Origin: UBA1447 sp964612185
GTDB taxonomy: Bacteria; Bacillota; Clostridia; Oscillospirales; Acutalibacteraceae
DNA: 21,114 bases
NCBI GenBank assembly: GCA_964612185.1
Contig: CAZTCR010000048.1
Location: 1 to 21,114 of the forward strand
Direction of reading: 5' to 3'
In this document: one piece after another, positions 1-7,084 of the stretch
Layout: each line of letters begins with the position of its first letter
Numbering within the stretch: the first letter of the stretch is position 1
Position numbers and translations under genes: made by a program
The notes under the pieces: model-generated
The model's database searches: none
Told to the model about the DNA's origin: nothing
What the model saw: only the letters and a program-made list of their open reading frames with translations

Positions 1-142
1 CGGTTGCCGTGTCTGTTTTGACAACAACCTGCATGTTTTCATTGCCGTTTGGTGTGCCGGCGGCATAAACACCCACCGTTAATAAACTAACGGCAACCAA
101 AACTGCAAGCAACGCGGCAAAAATTCTGCGTGAATTCTTCAT
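1..142 (-). CDS. N-terminus of a secreted protein (partial, runs off the window)
   Basis: Reading the minus strand from the ATG at 142 gives 47 codons with no stop before the window edge. The product starts MKNSRRIFAALLAVLVAVSL and continues to a likely signal peptidase site near VYAAG (about residues 25-29), a textbook Gram-positive signal peptide. A ribosome binding site (GGGAGG, from the plus-strand CCTCCC at 155-160) precedes the ATG. After the signal the chain begins MQVVVKTDTAT, which could be the first strand of an immunoglobulin-like or cohesin-like beta domain, but too little is visible to decide. It lies 94 bp downstream of the large dockerin-like gene on the same strand and may share its transcript. 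Function unknown. Confidence 0.8.
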   Translation of the reverse strand, partial: MKNSRRIFAALLAVLVAVSLLTVGVYAAGTPNGNENMQVVVKTDTAT

Positions 143-191
143 ACTTGTGTGTTTCCTCCCCAGAGTATAGGATTTTTCAGTTAAGATTGCC

Positions 192-223
192 GCGGGGCGG
201 GCACAAGGCGTCGTCCGCCCCGC
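192..223 (-). other. GC-rich stem-loop between two secreted-protein genes
   Basis: GCGGGGCGG (192-200) and CCGCCCCGC (215-223) are perfect 9-bp complementary arms around a 14-nt loop. The hairpin lies 14 bp past the stop codon of the large secreted protein. No run of T follows it on the minus strand, so it is not a classic intrinsic terminator. It could be a leaky terminator or an mRNA-stabilising element that lowers expression of the next gene. The structure is seen; the role is inferred. Confidence 0.6.
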
Positions 224-236
224 AGCATAAATCTTT

Positions 237-3200
237 TTAGCCTCTGCTTTGAACGATGTTTGCCAGGTAGTTCTCACTGTCCACAATCAAGCCGGCATCA
301 ATGGAGTCCCTGCTGCCGTCATCGTTTGTGTCCGACGCGAGCTTGAAGCATGTATCAGCGGGGTCTGTCCACGGGATTAAATAGTTTTCATGGTCAACAA
401 CCATACCGGCATCCAGGGAGTCGATGGTCGCGTCACCGTTGACATCACCGAACAGGACAACCGTATAAGTTGCAATCAGCTCTGCCGGTGCTTTGCCGCC
501 GGGGGTTCCGCTGTAGAGGTTGACAAGGGAACCGGTGCCGGCGCCGTTGGGTCCGTTTACAAACTCCACATAACCGCCCGAGCTCGAGCCGACAAGACCT
601 TGCGCCCCAGTGTTCATATTCATACCGGTAAGGAAGAATGGTAACCCGGGCAGACCGATGTTAACATCCGGATCCAACGCTTCAAGTATGATATTGAGCG
701 CCGCCTCTACCAAATTGAGTATACCCGTGTGAAGCGCCGCCGCCGCCGCGTCAATGATGGCCTGATTAGCCGGTAAATTGCTCATTTGCTGCGGTACTGC
801 AAGCGCGTTTGTTAATGCTGTCGCAAACGGCGCCCAGCTTTCCGGTGTGTAGTCCGCCTGAACCAAATTTGCCGCTTGAGCAATGTAGGCGAGAAGCTGC
901 GTATAATCGGCTACACGAACAAGCTTTTTGTATGCTTCAATCAGGTTTTCACGCGCGGTGTCCACCTTGGTCTGGCGGAGAATATATTCGCCGCTGCCGT
1001 CGGTAGCCGTGGTGCTTTGCGCGTTCACGGTTGCCGCAAAGGCATACGCCCTTGCGAAGGCCGCCCAGGATGCCATGGTGTACTGTGCTTCGACCGGGCT
1101 GCCGACCGCTGCTATCACTTCGTTTAGCCTGGCTTTGGTTGCCTGCACGCGAATCATTCTGCCCGCATACAGGTTCAGCCGGTGCAGCGCGTATGCGACA
1201 TCAACCGCCTTGAGCGCAACCATGTTTTCCTGCGCCGCGGCAACATCAATGACCCATTTTGCATGCGCTGTGTTGAATGCCGCGATTTGGTCCGGTGTCG
1301 CGTTTGCAGGCAAAACCGGCTCAACGGGGAGCTGCTGTGAGTTGTAAATGGATTGTGCTACACTTCTCTCGTCTTTGTAATTCAGGTAGGTGTATGGCAC
1401 ATAGTCCGCAAGACCGAAATAGTTGTATGACGGATCGTCATACTCTTTGCCGGTGTTGGACGGTTCATAGGAATCCAACGCGTTTTTCACGATATCCACG
1501 CCGGCCGCAATCTCGGTTGCTTCAAGCGCAGTAATAGCATCTGCCAGCGTTGTCTTCGCCAGCTCATATCTTTCGATATTGTTCATGAAGGTTGTCGCCT
1601 GCCTGGGTTTATACACAACGCCTACCGCATTTGTCAAGGCAAAAATGTAATCATCCCATGCCCCGCCGCTGTTGTCATAACTGGTGGGGTCGCGGCGTTT
1701 GTTGAGTTCGGAGTTGAGCAGGCTGGGCAAACCGCTATCGTCATAAAACACGACATAGGATTTGTTCAGGTGCGCAAAGGTTTCGTCACTGCTGCTGAAA
1801 GTTGCTGTCTTGGGCGCGAAATAAGTGAAGGTGGAGGAGTAAATCCCGTCCGCCGGTCTGACGGCTGTCGCCGCGTTGACGGTGAAAACCGGCAAGTTCC
1901 ATGTGCCGCCATCATAAGTGGTGTTGAAGTTGCTGTAGGGGGCAGCCGTGACACCGACCAATGACGCATTGACCGTGGAAGCCGTGCGGGTAACCGTCAC
2001 TTCTTTTGCGTGTGAAGTAAGGCTTGTCTTTTCCCGCTTGATCTGAGCTCGCATATCCTCAATATCTTTCATCGAAGCGTTTTGGTTCAAATACAAGCTC
2101 TTATAATAAGAGGTATGTTTGTTGTTTGACTGGGTGTCAAGGTTGATAAAGTTCCTGCCGTCATCCAACACACCGGAGATATAGGAGAATGCCATCGCCG
2201 TGAGCGGTGCGTCCGTCAGTTTGGTGCCAAGTTCGGTATAGACATCATACTGCATGGTGACCATTAGTTTTTGGTCGGGGGCAAAGGTACCGCCGATATT
2301 GCAGCTGACGGAATCGCCGCCATTGACGACCGTGCCCGCCAAATTGGTCAGGGTGATGGCCGGGATGCTGGAAGTGAGGGAGACGATTTTAATTTTGTAA
2401 AGCGCATCCTGTGTAAAGGTGCCCGTTTTGTTGGTGGCTCCGGTGTTCAGACCCATCGACTCATTATTAATCGTAAAGGTCGTTGCGGCACCGATTTGGT
2501 TGGGCAGCAACAGCTCCGGATTCGCGAACGCCTGCGGTTCGCTCAAGCCCATGACATTGGTCAGCAAGGGCAGAATAGCCGGGATGATCGCCGTCCTTCT
2601 GTTGTAAAGCTGATTGATGAGTCTTTCGATAATGCCTTTGAGCTCGGCATTGGCAATGATTTGGTCAAAGGTTGTGTAGGTGGTGAGCAGCGCGCCGGGG
2701 AAAATGACATTGAAGAACCTTGCGACTGTGTCGATGAGAACCTTTTTCACCGTTTTTGATGCAAACTCGGAATCCGAGCGGTGGTCAAACAGCGCGAACA
2801 GATTCGTCGTGTTGAGTTCAAGAATGTCACGGAGGATTCTGTTGACAATCAATTCCTTCGCGTTGCCGCCAACGGAAGCCGGCAGCCAATTCGCGTTGAT
2901 AATTGAGAACAGAATCGAGTTAAGCGAAGCCCAGCCGTCCGTTGAACTCAATGTAAGGTTCAGCAGACCGCCGTAGTTTACCCGGACATAATTCATAATT
3001 GCCGTGATGGTTGCATCCAGCCCCTGCCCGTAAGGCAGAAGCCCCTGCCCGGGCAGTGCCCCGGCAGCCGGGTTCATATCAATGGTTTGGTTGACTGTGT
3101 AAACCGCATAGTCCGCAAGCATAAAGAGAATGCCGTTGAGTGTTTGCGGCTGAGCGGAATAGTCCTGAGTCGGTATATATTGCGCGCAGGCCTCTTTGAG

Positions 3201-4463
3201 CGCGTACCAGAGCACCTCGGTGATTGAGTCCGCGCTCGCAGGGATGTTCATGTTGTCAATCGCGCCATTGAGGACGGAACGCAGGATGTAAGAAAAGAGC
3301 TCCTGATTGTTCATCGCCGCTATTTCGGCGGGCGTGGCAACGGCAATGTAATCCGCAAAGAACTTGTTGCCGGTAAGCGTAAGAACATATTTCGCGGCGT
3401 TTGCGAGGTTGGAAAGCACCAGGGAGTTGCCGCCCGCGACCCAGCCGGTATAACCGATGGTAACGGCATTAATAATCTCCGCGAAAATATTGTTGAGTTC
3501 GGATATCAGCGTAGCGCCGGGAGCAAACACATGAACCGGCACAACAAAATTAATGTTCAGTATCTGCGCGTAGTCGTTGAGGTTGGAGGCATCGCCGTTG
3601 GGGAAGTTGATTTCATCTTCGTAAACAACGCCGCAAACTTCACGGACAAGCTTCTTGAATTCGGTATTCAGCAGCGGCACAAGCACAACATTGTAGACAT
3701 TGGCCAAAAGGTCTTCAACAAAATCATAAGCGACCTTGGTGCTGCTGACAATATCAATATAACCGGCAAGGGCGGGCATCAAACCGGGATCTTCCGGTGT
3801 GCCGACGATGAGTGATGTGACAAGATCCTGAATCATTTGGTCAGCCGTTTGGCTGATGGATTCCGGTACAGCGGTGTCCGGATAAGCCTGCTCAAACAGC
3901 ATTTCTTTGACCATCTTGTTGACATCGATATCGCTTAAGTCGACAAAGGAGTTCGCAAGCCCCATGTCGAGCGAACCGTCCACAGCTTTGCTGATGATGG
4001 TTCTGTTGTCGCTGAGGAACTGTACGAGGGAGTAGATAACATTTGTGTCCGCCGCAGCGGCCGGTGTGCTGCTGCGCCTGGCGGAGCTGATGGCGTTTTT
4101 GTTTAAATCCTTCAGGTCGCCCAACAAGCCCTTAAAGATTGTGAACAGCGCGCCGTTTAAAAGATCGTATATCCCGCCAAGCGCATTGTCCACAGAAGTG
4201 AGGTTCAGTGTGCCCAACACGGACAGGTCAATCACCAGAGAACCGTCTTTATCGTTGGTTTCTTTTAACATTTTGTCGACATAGTCGAGTACCATTGAAC
4301 TGCATTGGTCGAGGGTGAAGGATGGAATGTCGTGGTCGTTGTACTGGGAAGCGGCAATCGAGCCGTCCTTATAGGGAGCCTTGGCACTCGCGACAACGCT
4401 CATAAAGGAAGACATAATGACAATTGCCATGAGGAAACTGAGGATTCTCTTTGCCTTTTTCAA
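237..4463 (-). CDS. Large secreted protein with FIVAR-like modules and C-terminal dockerin-like repeats
   Basis: The protein has 1408 residues counted from a TTG start at 4463. It opens with a signal peptide (KKAKRILSFLMAIVIMSSF, cleavage probably after ASAKA). Residues about 30-1100 are mostly predicted helix with some beta-rich parts and match no family I recognise. Two modules at about 1110-1184 and 1188-1252 carry the ADYTPESW-type signature of FIVAR repeats, common in surface proteins of gut and soil Firmicutes. A glycine-rich linker leads to residues 1339-1408, where DVNGDATIDSLD and DTNDDGSRDSID each fit the calcium-loop pattern of a dockerin type I repeat; the following helices (AGMVVDHENYL, AGLIVDSENYL) are unusual. 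It is probably exported and either docked to a cohesin partner or using the EF-hands for stability. No catalytic domain was recognised. The ribosome binding site rules out the in-frame GTG at 4472. Confidence 0.85.
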   Translation of the reverse strand: MKKAKRILSFLMAIVIMSSFMSVVASAKAPYKDGSIAASQYNDHDIPSFTLDQCSSMVLDYVDKMLKETNDKDGSLVIDLSVLGTLNLTSVDNALGGIYDLLNGALFTIFKGLLGDLKDLNKNAISSARRSSTPAAAADTNVIYSLVQFLSDNRTIISKAVDGSLDMGLANSFVDLSDIDVNKMVKEMLFEQAYPDTAVPESISQTADQMIQDLVTSLIVGTPEDPGLMPALAGYIDIVSSTKVAYDFVEDLLANVYNVVLVPLLNTEFKKLVREVCGVVYEDEINFPNGDASNLNDYAQILNINFVVPVHVFAPGATLISELNNIFAEIINAVTIGYTGWVAGGNSLVLSNLANAAKYVLTLTGNKFFADYIAVATPAEIAAMNNQELFSYILRSVLNGAIDNMNIPASADSITEVLWYALKEACAQYIPTQDYSAQPQTLNGILFMLADYAVYTVNQTIDMNPAAGALPGQGLLPYGQGLDATITAIMNYVRVNYGGLLNLTLSSTDGWASLNSILFSIINANWLPASVGGNAKELIVNRILRDILELNTTNLFALFDHRSDSEFASKTVKKVLIDTVARFFNVIFPGALLTTYTTFDQIIANAELKGIIERLINQLYNRRTAIIPAILPLLTNVMGLSEPQAFANPELLLPNQIGAATTFTINNESMGLNTGATNKTGTFTQDALYKIKIVSLTSSIPAITLTNLAGTVVNGGDSVSCNIGGTFAPDQKLMVTMQYDVYTELGTKLTDAPLTAMAFSYISGVLDDGRNFINLDTQSNNKHTSYYKSLYLNQNASMKDIEDMRAQIKREKTSLTSHAKEVTVTRTASTVNASLVGVTAAPYSNFNTTYDGGTWNLPVFTVNAATAVRPADGIYSSTFTYFAPKTATFSSSDETFAHLNKSYVVFYDDSGLPSLLNSELNKRRDPTSYDNSGGAWDDYIFALTNAVGVVYKPRQATTFMNNIERYELAKTTLADAITALEATEIAAGVDIVKNALDSYEPSNTGKEYDDPSYNYFGLADYVPYTYLNYKDERSVAQSIYNSQQLPVEPVLPANATPDQIAAFNTAHAKWVIDVAAAQENMVALKAVDVAYALHRLNLYAGRMIRVQATKARLNEVIAAVGSPVEAQYTMASWAAFARAYAFAATVNAQSTTATDGSGEYILRQTKVDTARENLIEAYKKLVRVADYTQLLAYIAQAANLVQADYTPESWAPFATALTNALAVPQQMSNLPANQAIIDAAAAALHTGILNLVEAALNIILEALDPDVNIGLPGLPFFLTGMNMNTGAQGLVGSSSGGYVEFVNGPNGAGTGSLVNLYSGTPGGKAPAELIATYTVVLFGDVNGDATIDSLDAGMVVDHENYLIPWTDPADTCFKLASDTNDDGSRDSIDAGLIVDSENYLANIVQSRG

Positions 4464-4471
4464 TTTTAGCA

Positions 4472-4476
4472 CCTCC
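4472..4476 (-). promoter_or_regulatory. Ribosome binding site that selects the TTG start of the large secreted protein
   Basis: GGAGG on the minus strand is 8 nt upstream of the TTG at 4463. An in-frame GTG at 4472 would overlap the last base of this GGAGG, so it cannot be the start the site serves. Choosing TTG removes three residues and leaves a clean signal peptide with lysines at its N-terminus. Confidence 0.75.
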
Positions 4477-4693
4477 GGATTAAATGAAATAACTCTATTC
4501 TATTAGCGCGCTCCGGCGCCGTTCGTCTAAACGCGCCCCGCAAGGATTGTTCCGCCGGCTGGCGCACACAGGCCTTTACGGATTTGCTTGTACCGCAATT
4601 TTTGTCTGTCAACCACCCCGTTTCGTTCAATCTGCCGCGGCAGCGGGCAAGAGCCCATAGCGCGTGTTCTTCGCGTAAGATTTCCATTGCGTT

Positions 4694-4729
4694 GTTTTAG
4701 CCGTTGTTTGCCGAAAGAAAGGCTAAAAC
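4694..4729. repeat. Inverted repeat in the leader (9-bp arms)
   Basis: GTTTTAGCC (4694-4702) and GGCTAAAAC (4721-4729) are perfectly complementary with an 18-nt loop. On the minus-strand transcript the second arm is not followed by a T run, so it does not read as a terminator. It may be a structural or regulatory hairpin in the leader. Confidence 0.5.
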
Positions 4730-4789
4730 TCCCTTTATTTAAAAATTAGGGAAAAATGCACCTGAAAATCCAGTCTTATGATCACTTTA

Positions 4790-4818
4790 AATATACCCTA
4801 CCCCACCGATTTTGTCAA
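4790..4818 (-). promoter_or_regulatory. Sigma-A type promoter for the large secreted protein
   Basis: On the minus strand a perfect -35 box TTGACA (4818-4813) is followed after exactly 17 bp by TATATT (4795-4790), one mismatch from the consensus -10. Transcription should start near 4783. It is the strongest promoter-like sequence left of 8 kb. Confidence 0.75.
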
Positions 4819-5301
4819 TGTATTTTGAAATCGGGTTTTTATTTTGTCTGTTATTGCCAATAAGAATGGTGTCTTTTTGTGTACAATAACGAAATTCGCA
4901 TCCGTGTGTTGCCAGTTTTTACCAATGAGCGAAAATATTCAACGCACAGACAACGCGATCCGGCTTTTTGCGCTCCGCCCGCAAGCAAAATCCGTCTGTA
5001 TTTTGAGGTTGTCATCCATGATCGTAAAACACCTATTATATAATGTATAGGAATTTTGAACTTTTCACCCGATTTTACCAATGCAAGCGGCGTGCTTTAC
5101 AGCGGCTTTAACCGCTGCACCCGGCCACCGGTTTCTGCCGCGCTCAAAATCAAGCAGGGTAAGAGTTTCACGACACAAAACACTCATCGCATATGCGGGT
5201 GTAAAGGTTAACCGCATTACAAAGTTCTTCCGCAATGTTTCCTGTGCCGGTTTCCATATTCGAATCTGTATGATGCCGGATAAAAATTAACATTTTCACC
5301 C
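4819..5301. other. Intergenic stretch without a recognised gene
   Basis: This stretch separates the divergent secreted-protein and dehydrogenase transcripts. Several short open frames cross it on both strands, none with a ribosome binding site or recognisable product. Minor features are a direct repeat TTTTACCAATG (4917-4927 and about 5074-5084) and a small inverted repeat AGCGG/CCGCT at 5101-5116. Both could be chance. Confidence 0.5.
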
Positions 5302-5330
5302 TTGACTTTGATTTTATTTTATGGCGTAAT
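5302..5330 (+). promoter_or_regulatory. Candidate promoter for mmsA
   Basis: TTGACT (5302-5307), 17 bp, then CGTAAT (5325-5330), which is preceded by TG as in an extended -10 element. The -10 matches consensus at only four of six positions. It lies about 45 bp before the dehydrogenase start codon in an AT-rich stretch. Confidence 0.45.
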
Positions 5331-5373
5331 TATAGCATATATCTGTATTACATACAACGAGGAGCGATGAATC

Positions 5374-6891
5374 ATGAGCAGCGTAAAAAAACTCAAATAT
5401 TTTGCCGCGGGTGAATGGCTGGAATCAAAAACGGAAAAATATATGGATGTTTTTAACCCCAGCACGGGCGAAGTGCTCGCGCAGACCCCCTGCTGCACAA
5501 AGCAGGAAGTCGAATACGCGATAGCGGCCGCAAAAACCGCGTTTGCCGGCTGGTCCCAAACACCGGTATTCAAGCGTGTGCAAGTGCTTTACAAGTTCCG
5601 TGATCTGGTTGAAAAGCACATGGATGAACTGACAGACACGGTAGCGAGGGAACACGGCAAAATGTGGGCCGAAGCACAGGGAGATATCTTAAAAGTGAAG
5701 GAACCGGTTGAATACGCGTGTTCGGCACCGGTTTTAATGCTTGGAGAAAGCCTGATGGACACATCCTCCGGTTACGACACCGTGCTTTACAAGGAACCGG
5801 TCGGTGTTTTTGCGGGTATTGTACCGTTTAACTTCCCCGGGATGATCCCCATGGGCTGGATGGCGCCTTTGTGCATCGCTACAGGCAATACGATGGTTAT
5901 TAAAGCCGCTTCCATGACACCGATGACCGCTATGCGCCTGACGGAACTTTGGCAGGAAGCGGGGCTGCCCGCCGGCGTCATCAATATTGTGACCTGCTCG
6001 CGCAACGAAGCGGAAATATTCCTGACACACCCGGATATTAAAGGTGTCAGTTTTGTGGGTTCCACCTCCGTGGGGCTGCACATCTATTCCACCGCGGCCG
6101 CCAACGGCAAGAGGGTTCAGGCACTTTGCGAGGCTAAAAACCACGGCCTTGTGCTGGAAGACGCAGCGCTTGAACGCAGCGCGCGGGGCATCATCAACTC
6201 ATCCTTCGGCTGTGCGGGCGAACGCTGCATGGCGCTGCCGGTCATTGTCGCGCAGGAGAGCATTGCGGATGAACTCGTTGCCCTGCTTGTCCGGTTCGCG
6301 AAAGAGCTTAAAATCGGCCCGGCTTACGACAAAACGACCGACTTGGGCCCGACTGTCACCGCGGCGCACCGGCAGTCTGTGGTGAAGTGGATTGAAAAAG
6401 GTGTTGAGGAAGGCGCCGAGCTTGTGCTGGACGGCAGAAATACCACCGTCCCGGGATATGAAAACGGCTTTTACCTCGGCCCAACAATTTTTGATCATGT
6501 TACGCCGGAGATGAGCATCGGCGATAAAGAGATTTTTGGTCCGGTGCTGTGCATCAAACGGGTTAAGACCTTTGAAGAAGGGCTTGAGCTGATGAACAAA
6601 AACGAATTCGCCAACGGCTCGGTTATTTTCACCCAAAGCGGTTATTACGCAAGGGAGTTCGCTAAGAGGTCGCACGGCGGCATGGTTGGCGTCAATGTCG
6701 GCATCCCCGTTCCGGTGGGTATTTTCCCCTTCACGGGGCATAAGAACTCCTTTTTCGGTGACCTGCACGCGCTCGGCAAAGACGGCGTAAGGTTTTACAC
6801 CGAAACCAAAGCAGTCACCACGCGCTGGTTTGACGAGGAAGAGATGAAAGCGAAAAAGGTCGACACCTGGGACGGGTCGGTCGGAGGATGA
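5374..6891 (+). CDS. mmsA: CoA-acylating methylmalonate-semialdehyde dehydrogenase
   Basis: The 505-residue protein is of aldehyde dehydrogenase superfamily length and belongs to the MmsA/IolA branch, which oxidises (methyl)malonate semialdehyde with NAD and CoA to propionyl-CoA or acetyl-CoA plus CO2. It shows PFNFPG at 151-156 in the cofactor domain and Lys177 (MVIKAAS). AKNH at 254-257 sits where ordinary aldehyde dehydrogenases have their catalytic Glu, which is typical of CoA-dependent MMSDH. The nucleophile Cys285 lies in AGERCMALPV, with an additional Cys280 five residues before it. GAGGAG lies 9 nt before the ATG. No inositol, valine or beta-alanine catabolic gene lies beside it, so the substrate pathway cannot be read from context. 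No terminator is seen after it; the repeat array starts 7 bp past the stop. Confidence 0.88.
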   Translation: MSSVKKLKYFAAGEWLESKTEKYMDVFNPSTGEVLAQTPCCTKQEVEYAIAAAKTAFAGWSQTPVFKRVQVLYKFRDLVEKHMDELTDTVAREHGKMWAEAQGDILKVKEPVEYACSAPVLMLGESLMDTSSGYDTVLYKEPVGVFAGIVPFNFPGMIPMGWMAPLCIATGNTMVIKAASMTPMTAMRLTELWQEAGLPAGVINIVTCSRNEAEIFLTHPDIKGVSFVGSTSVGLHIYSTAAANGKRVQALCEAKNHGLVLEDAALERSARGIINSSFGCAGERCMALPVIVAQESIADELVALLVRFAKELKIGPAYDKTTDLGPTVTAAHRQSVVKWIEKGVEEGAELVLDGRNTTVPGYENGFYLGPTIFDHVTPEMSIGDKEIFGPVLCIKRVKTFEEGLELMNKNEFANGSVIFTQSGYYAREFAKRSHGGMVGVNVGIPVPVGIFPFTGHKNSFFGDLHALGKDGVRFYTETKAVTTRWFDEEEMKAKKVDTWDGSVGG

Positions 6892-6898
6892 CGGAGCG

Positions 6899-7054
6899 GG
6901 TGAGCGATGGGTTAACGATGGGTGAGCAATTGGTTAGCAGTTGTTCAACGAAAACTGCCAGCCATTACTCAGCAATCGTTCAACGACTTCTCAACTACTG
7001 CTCAGCTATCGCTCAGCCATCGCTCAACAACCGTTCGGCAATCTCTCATCTGTT
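6899..7054. repeat. Degenerate 11-bp tandem repeats in inverted orientation, forming a large fold-back
   Basis: The spacer between mmsA and the ABC ATPase consists of 11-bp units. Left units (GGTGAGCGATG, GGTTAACGATG, GGTGAGCAATT, GGTTAGCAGTT; 6899-6942) are reverse complements of the right-hand type (ACTCAGCAATC at 6967, GTTCAACGACT, TCTCAACTACT, GCTCAGCTATC, GCTCAGCCATC, GCTCAACAACC, GTTCGGCAATC, ending near 7054). The orientation flips at about 6943. Arms 6899-6950 and 6977-7028 pair at 39 of 52 positions by hand alignment, around a 26-nt loop. Unit length is constant while sequence varies. Eleven is not a multiple of three, so a protein repeat is not the driver. Origin and role are unknown. 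Confidence 0.8.
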
Positions 7055-7084
7055 ACCATAATCCCACCTGAAAGGAATCATAAA

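Larger units (their letters stand above)
4464..4783 (-). other. Long 5' leader of the large secreted protein, possibly structured
   Basis: From the predicted promoter to the TTG codon there are about 320 nt. The leader holds the hairpin at 4694-4729, a shorter TCCCT/AGGGA inverted repeat just upstream of it, and a 12-nt perfect palindrome CTGCCGCGGCAG (4632-4643). The part from 4500 to 4680 is GC-rich, unlike the AT-rich DNA upstream. I compared it by eye with c-di-GMP, T-box, SAM, ydaO and guanidine leaders and found no convincing match. An open frame of 73 codons crosses it (4687 to 4466) but has no ribosome binding site. Confidence 0.4.

Noticed and set aside
2271..2759. 162-codon plus-strand frame
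   Set aside because: It lies antisense inside the large secreted-protein gene, whose frame has a signal peptide and domains; a shadow frame.
4470..4472. GTG as start of the large secreted protein
   Set aside because: It overlaps the last G of the GGAGG site, leaving no spacing; TTG at 4463 has ideal 8-nt spacing.
4466..4687. 73-codon open frame on the minus strand inside the leader of the large secreted protein
   Set aside because: It has no ribosome binding site, its composition is unlike a protein, and it overlaps the start of the real gene; more likely leader RNA.
4464..4783. c-di-GMP, T-box, SAM, ydaO or guanidine riboswitch in the leader
   Set aside because: None of their conserved core motifs could be lined up by eye; only generic hairpins and a GGGTGG fragment without its T-box partner were found.
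6199..6768. 189-codon minus-strand frame
   Set aside because: It is antisense to the well-supported mmsA gene and has no recognisable product or ribosome binding site.
6899..7054. CRISPR array
   Set aside because: Units are 11 bp, contiguous, degenerate and in both orientations; there are no constant repeats with unique spacers and no cas genes.
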